A stretch of 7,704 nt of DNA, from positions 1 to 7,704 of the forward strand of contig JADLDX010000214.1 of NCBI GenBank assembly GCA_020846515.1, in the 5' to 3' direction. This DNA comes from Pirellulaceae bacterium (GTDB lineage Bacteria > Planctomycetota > Planctomycetia > Pirellulales > Pirellulaceae). The notes beneath the pieces are model-generated. The model saw nothing but the letters and a program-made list of their open reading frames with translations. It had not been told where the DNA came from and ran no database searches. How positions within the stretch are numbered: the first letter of the stretch is position 1; each line of letters starts with the position of its first letter. Positions 6,460 to 7,704 of the stretch are shown one piece after another. The translations under genes were made by a program, and so were the position numbers.

Positions 6460-6522
6460 CCAATGCTGCCAAGCGGTGGATTTCGCCGCCAGCCGAGTCC
6501 ACCGTCTGGCGAGGGTGGCTAC
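6456..6522. repeat. REPIN-like element, unit 2 (67 bp)
   Basis: This unit has the same length as unit 1 and, by hand alignment, is identical at 61 of 67 positions. GTAG at 6456-6459 and CTAC at 6519-6522 form the ends. Two changes weaken the left stem (CCAATGCT with AGCGGTGG) and one mismatch lies in the right stem. The middle hairpin is mostly lost. Its GTAG contains the stop codon of the small zinc protein. Confidence 0.85.
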
Positions 6523-6526
6523 GCTC

Positions 6527-6551
6527 TCTACCGTCTGGCGACGGTGGCTAC
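6527..6551 (-). repeat. Single REP arm at the transporter 3' end
   Basis: On the - strand this reads GTAG-CC followed by the hairpin ACCGTC/GACGGT with a four-base loop (stem 6530-6535 with 6540-6545). It is one REP arm abutting unit 2. Its TAG (6548-6550, - strand) is the stop codon of the opposing transporter gene. Confidence 0.8.
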
Positions 6552-7704
6552 GTAGATTCCGGTTCGGCTTGGCGAGCATCTTTCAGCGTCAGGATGAGTA
6601 CACCGGCAGTGGTCAGCGAGGCGGCCAGGCAAACCCAAGCGCTGGTGTAGCTGCCTGTCAGTTCCTTGACGAAGCCGGTCAAATAAGGTCCGACGAACCC
6701 ACCCAGACTGCCCAAAGAATTGATCATACCCACCGCGCCGGCTGCGGCCGCACCGCTGAGAAAAGTGTTGGGATACGACCACCAAACTCCCAAAGCTGAG
6801 TAAACCCCGATACCGGCCAGGCACAAGAATAGATAGGCCAGATGGGGATTGGAGCTCAGCGTACCGCCGCACATGCCGATGGCAGCCAGAAACATGCCCA
6901 CAGCGCCGTGCCAGCGTTTCTCACCGGTGCGCGATGAGTTGTGTCCGACCCACAGCATGACCAGCAGCGACAAGATCATCGCAAGCGCTACCAACCAACC
7001 CACGGCTTGATTGGACCAACCAAAGTTCTTCAGACTGCTAGGCGTGTAATAGTTGAATCCCCAGTAACCGGTCATCCATAGAAAGTACGTCAGGCTCAAT
7101 TTCAACACTTGCCGGTTGGTCAAAGCTTGTAGAACCGTCATGGAATGCTGTGCGGCTTGCGTTTGGCTTCGCTTTTCGAGCAAACTGGTCAGGTAATGCT
7201 TTTCATCGGCGCGCAACCACCAAGCTGATGCGGGCCAGTCCGCTAGCCAGAACACGACGACAATGCCGAGCACCACGGCTGGCACCGCTTCAAGAATGAA
7301 CAGGACTTGCCACCCTTTAAAACCAAACAACGGTACGTCGATCAACCATCCGGCCAGCGGTGCTCCAATGATCGCGGAGATTTGCAAGGAACATAACATG
7401 ATGGCGATGGCGCGAGCGCGATCCTCCGGCGCGAACCAGCGCGGAATTACCGTGGCGTAAAGCACCGGATACAAACTGGCTTCCGCCACACCGATCAAAA
7501 ATCGCAAGGTGTAAAACTGCCATTCGTTACCGACCCAAGCCATTAATCCAGTCAGCAATCCCCAGGAGATCATGATGCGCGCGAGCCAGACCGTGGCACT
7601 GGTACGTTCCGCAATCAATGCTCCCGGAATCTCGAACAGGAAGTAGCCGGCAAAAAATATACCGGCCCCCAATCCATACACGGTCTCCGACAAGCTCAAG
7701 TCGC
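6548..7704 (-). CDS. MFS transporter, anion:cation symporter type (N-terminus cut by window edge)
   Basis: This inner-membrane secondary transporter has about 385 visible residues, most of them in hydrophobic helices. The visible part starts near D-LSLSETVYGLGAGIFFAGYFLFEIP, which in this family (GudP, tartrate, phthalate and hexuronate transporters) lies at the start of the second helix. The first helix and start codon, roughly 40-60 residues, are therefore beyond 7704. The TTG at 7697-7699 is an internal Leu codon. Family motifs visible are LRFLIGVAEASLYP (fourth helix) and the following APEDRARAIAIM loop, with a central cytoplasmic loop near LRADEKHYLTSLLEKR. The likely substrate is an organic anion such as a sugar acid, taken up with protons or sodium; it cannot be specified. 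It runs convergently to the sigma/anti-sigma genes and its TAG stop comes from a REP arm. Confidence 0.85.
   Translation of the reverse strand, partial: DLSLSETVYGLGAGIFFAGYFLFEIPGALIAERTSATVWLARIMISWGLLTGLMAWVGNEWQFYTLRFLIGVAEASLYPVLYATVIPRWFAPEDRARAIAIMLCSLQISAIIGAPLAGWLIDVPLFGFKGWQVLFILEAVPAVVLGIVVVFWLADWPASAWWLRADEKHYLTSLLEKRSQTQAAQHSMTVLQALTNRQVLKLSLTYFLWMTGYWGFNYYTPSSLKNFGWSNQAVGWLVALAMILSLLVMLWVGHNSSRTGEKRWHGAVGMFLAAIGMCGGTLSSNPHLAYLFLCLAGIGVYSALGVWWSYPNTFLSGAAAAGAVGMINSLGSLGGFVGPYLTGFVKELTGSYTSAWVCLAASLTTAGVLILTLKDARQAEPEST

Noticed and set aside
7697..7699. TTG as the transporter start codon
   Set aside because: The frame stays open to the window edge (GAC codon before it), and the protein starting here would lack the first transmembrane helix typical of the family.

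Overview
The window looks like chromosomal DNA of a planctomycete, most probably of the Pirellulaceae type. The strongest sign is the DUF1559 pseudopilin-like protein at the left, with its FTLVELLVV prepilin start and C-terminal GDGS motif, followed by a small lipoprotein with a carboxypeptidase-regulatory-like fold. That gene pair is very common in this group. Long structured intergenic repeats and several genes with weak Shine-Dalgarno sequences fit the same picture. This assignment is inferred from family recognition, not from a search.

Layout, left to right. Positions 1-310 are a dense cluster of palindromic repeats with an 82-bp perfect direct repeat (1-82 and 215-296) and a perfect A6/T6-flanked hairpin (133-164). 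After a leader of about 190 bp come, all on the + strand: the DUF1559 secreted or pseudopilin-like protein (498-1487); its lipoprotein neighbour (1551-1988); a PAS-AraC transcriptional regulator (2063-2824); an enolase-superfamily enzyme closely resembling cis-3-hydroxy-L-proline dehydratases (2908-4011); an exported thioredoxin-like protein with a helical N-terminal region (4179-5375); an ECF-type RNA polymerase sigma factor (5473-6114); and a 76-residue soluble zinc-binding protein, probably its anti-sigma partner (6229-6459). On the - strand, converging on these, is a major facilitator transporter of the anion:cation symporter type (6548 to the window edge), whose N-terminus lies outside the window.

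How the genes may work together. The regulator and the dehydratase form a plausible small catabolic unit for a hydroxyproline, with the regulator sensing a small ligand through its PAS domain. The sigma factor and the small cysteine/histidine protein form a plausible sigma/anti-sigma pair. The DUF1559 protein and the lipoprotein are probably envelope proteins made from one transcript. The transporter's substrate cannot be read from the sequence.

The most striking feature is a family of 67-bp elements at 6111-6177 and 6456-6522, plus single-arm remnants. Each is built as two inverted hairpins with GTAG at both outer ends, which is the architecture of REPINs (paired REP sequences mobilised by RAYT transposases). 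The GTAG ends supply the TAG stop codon, in the same reading phase (NNG-TAG), to all three neighbouring genes: the sigma factor, the zinc protein and the opposing transporter.
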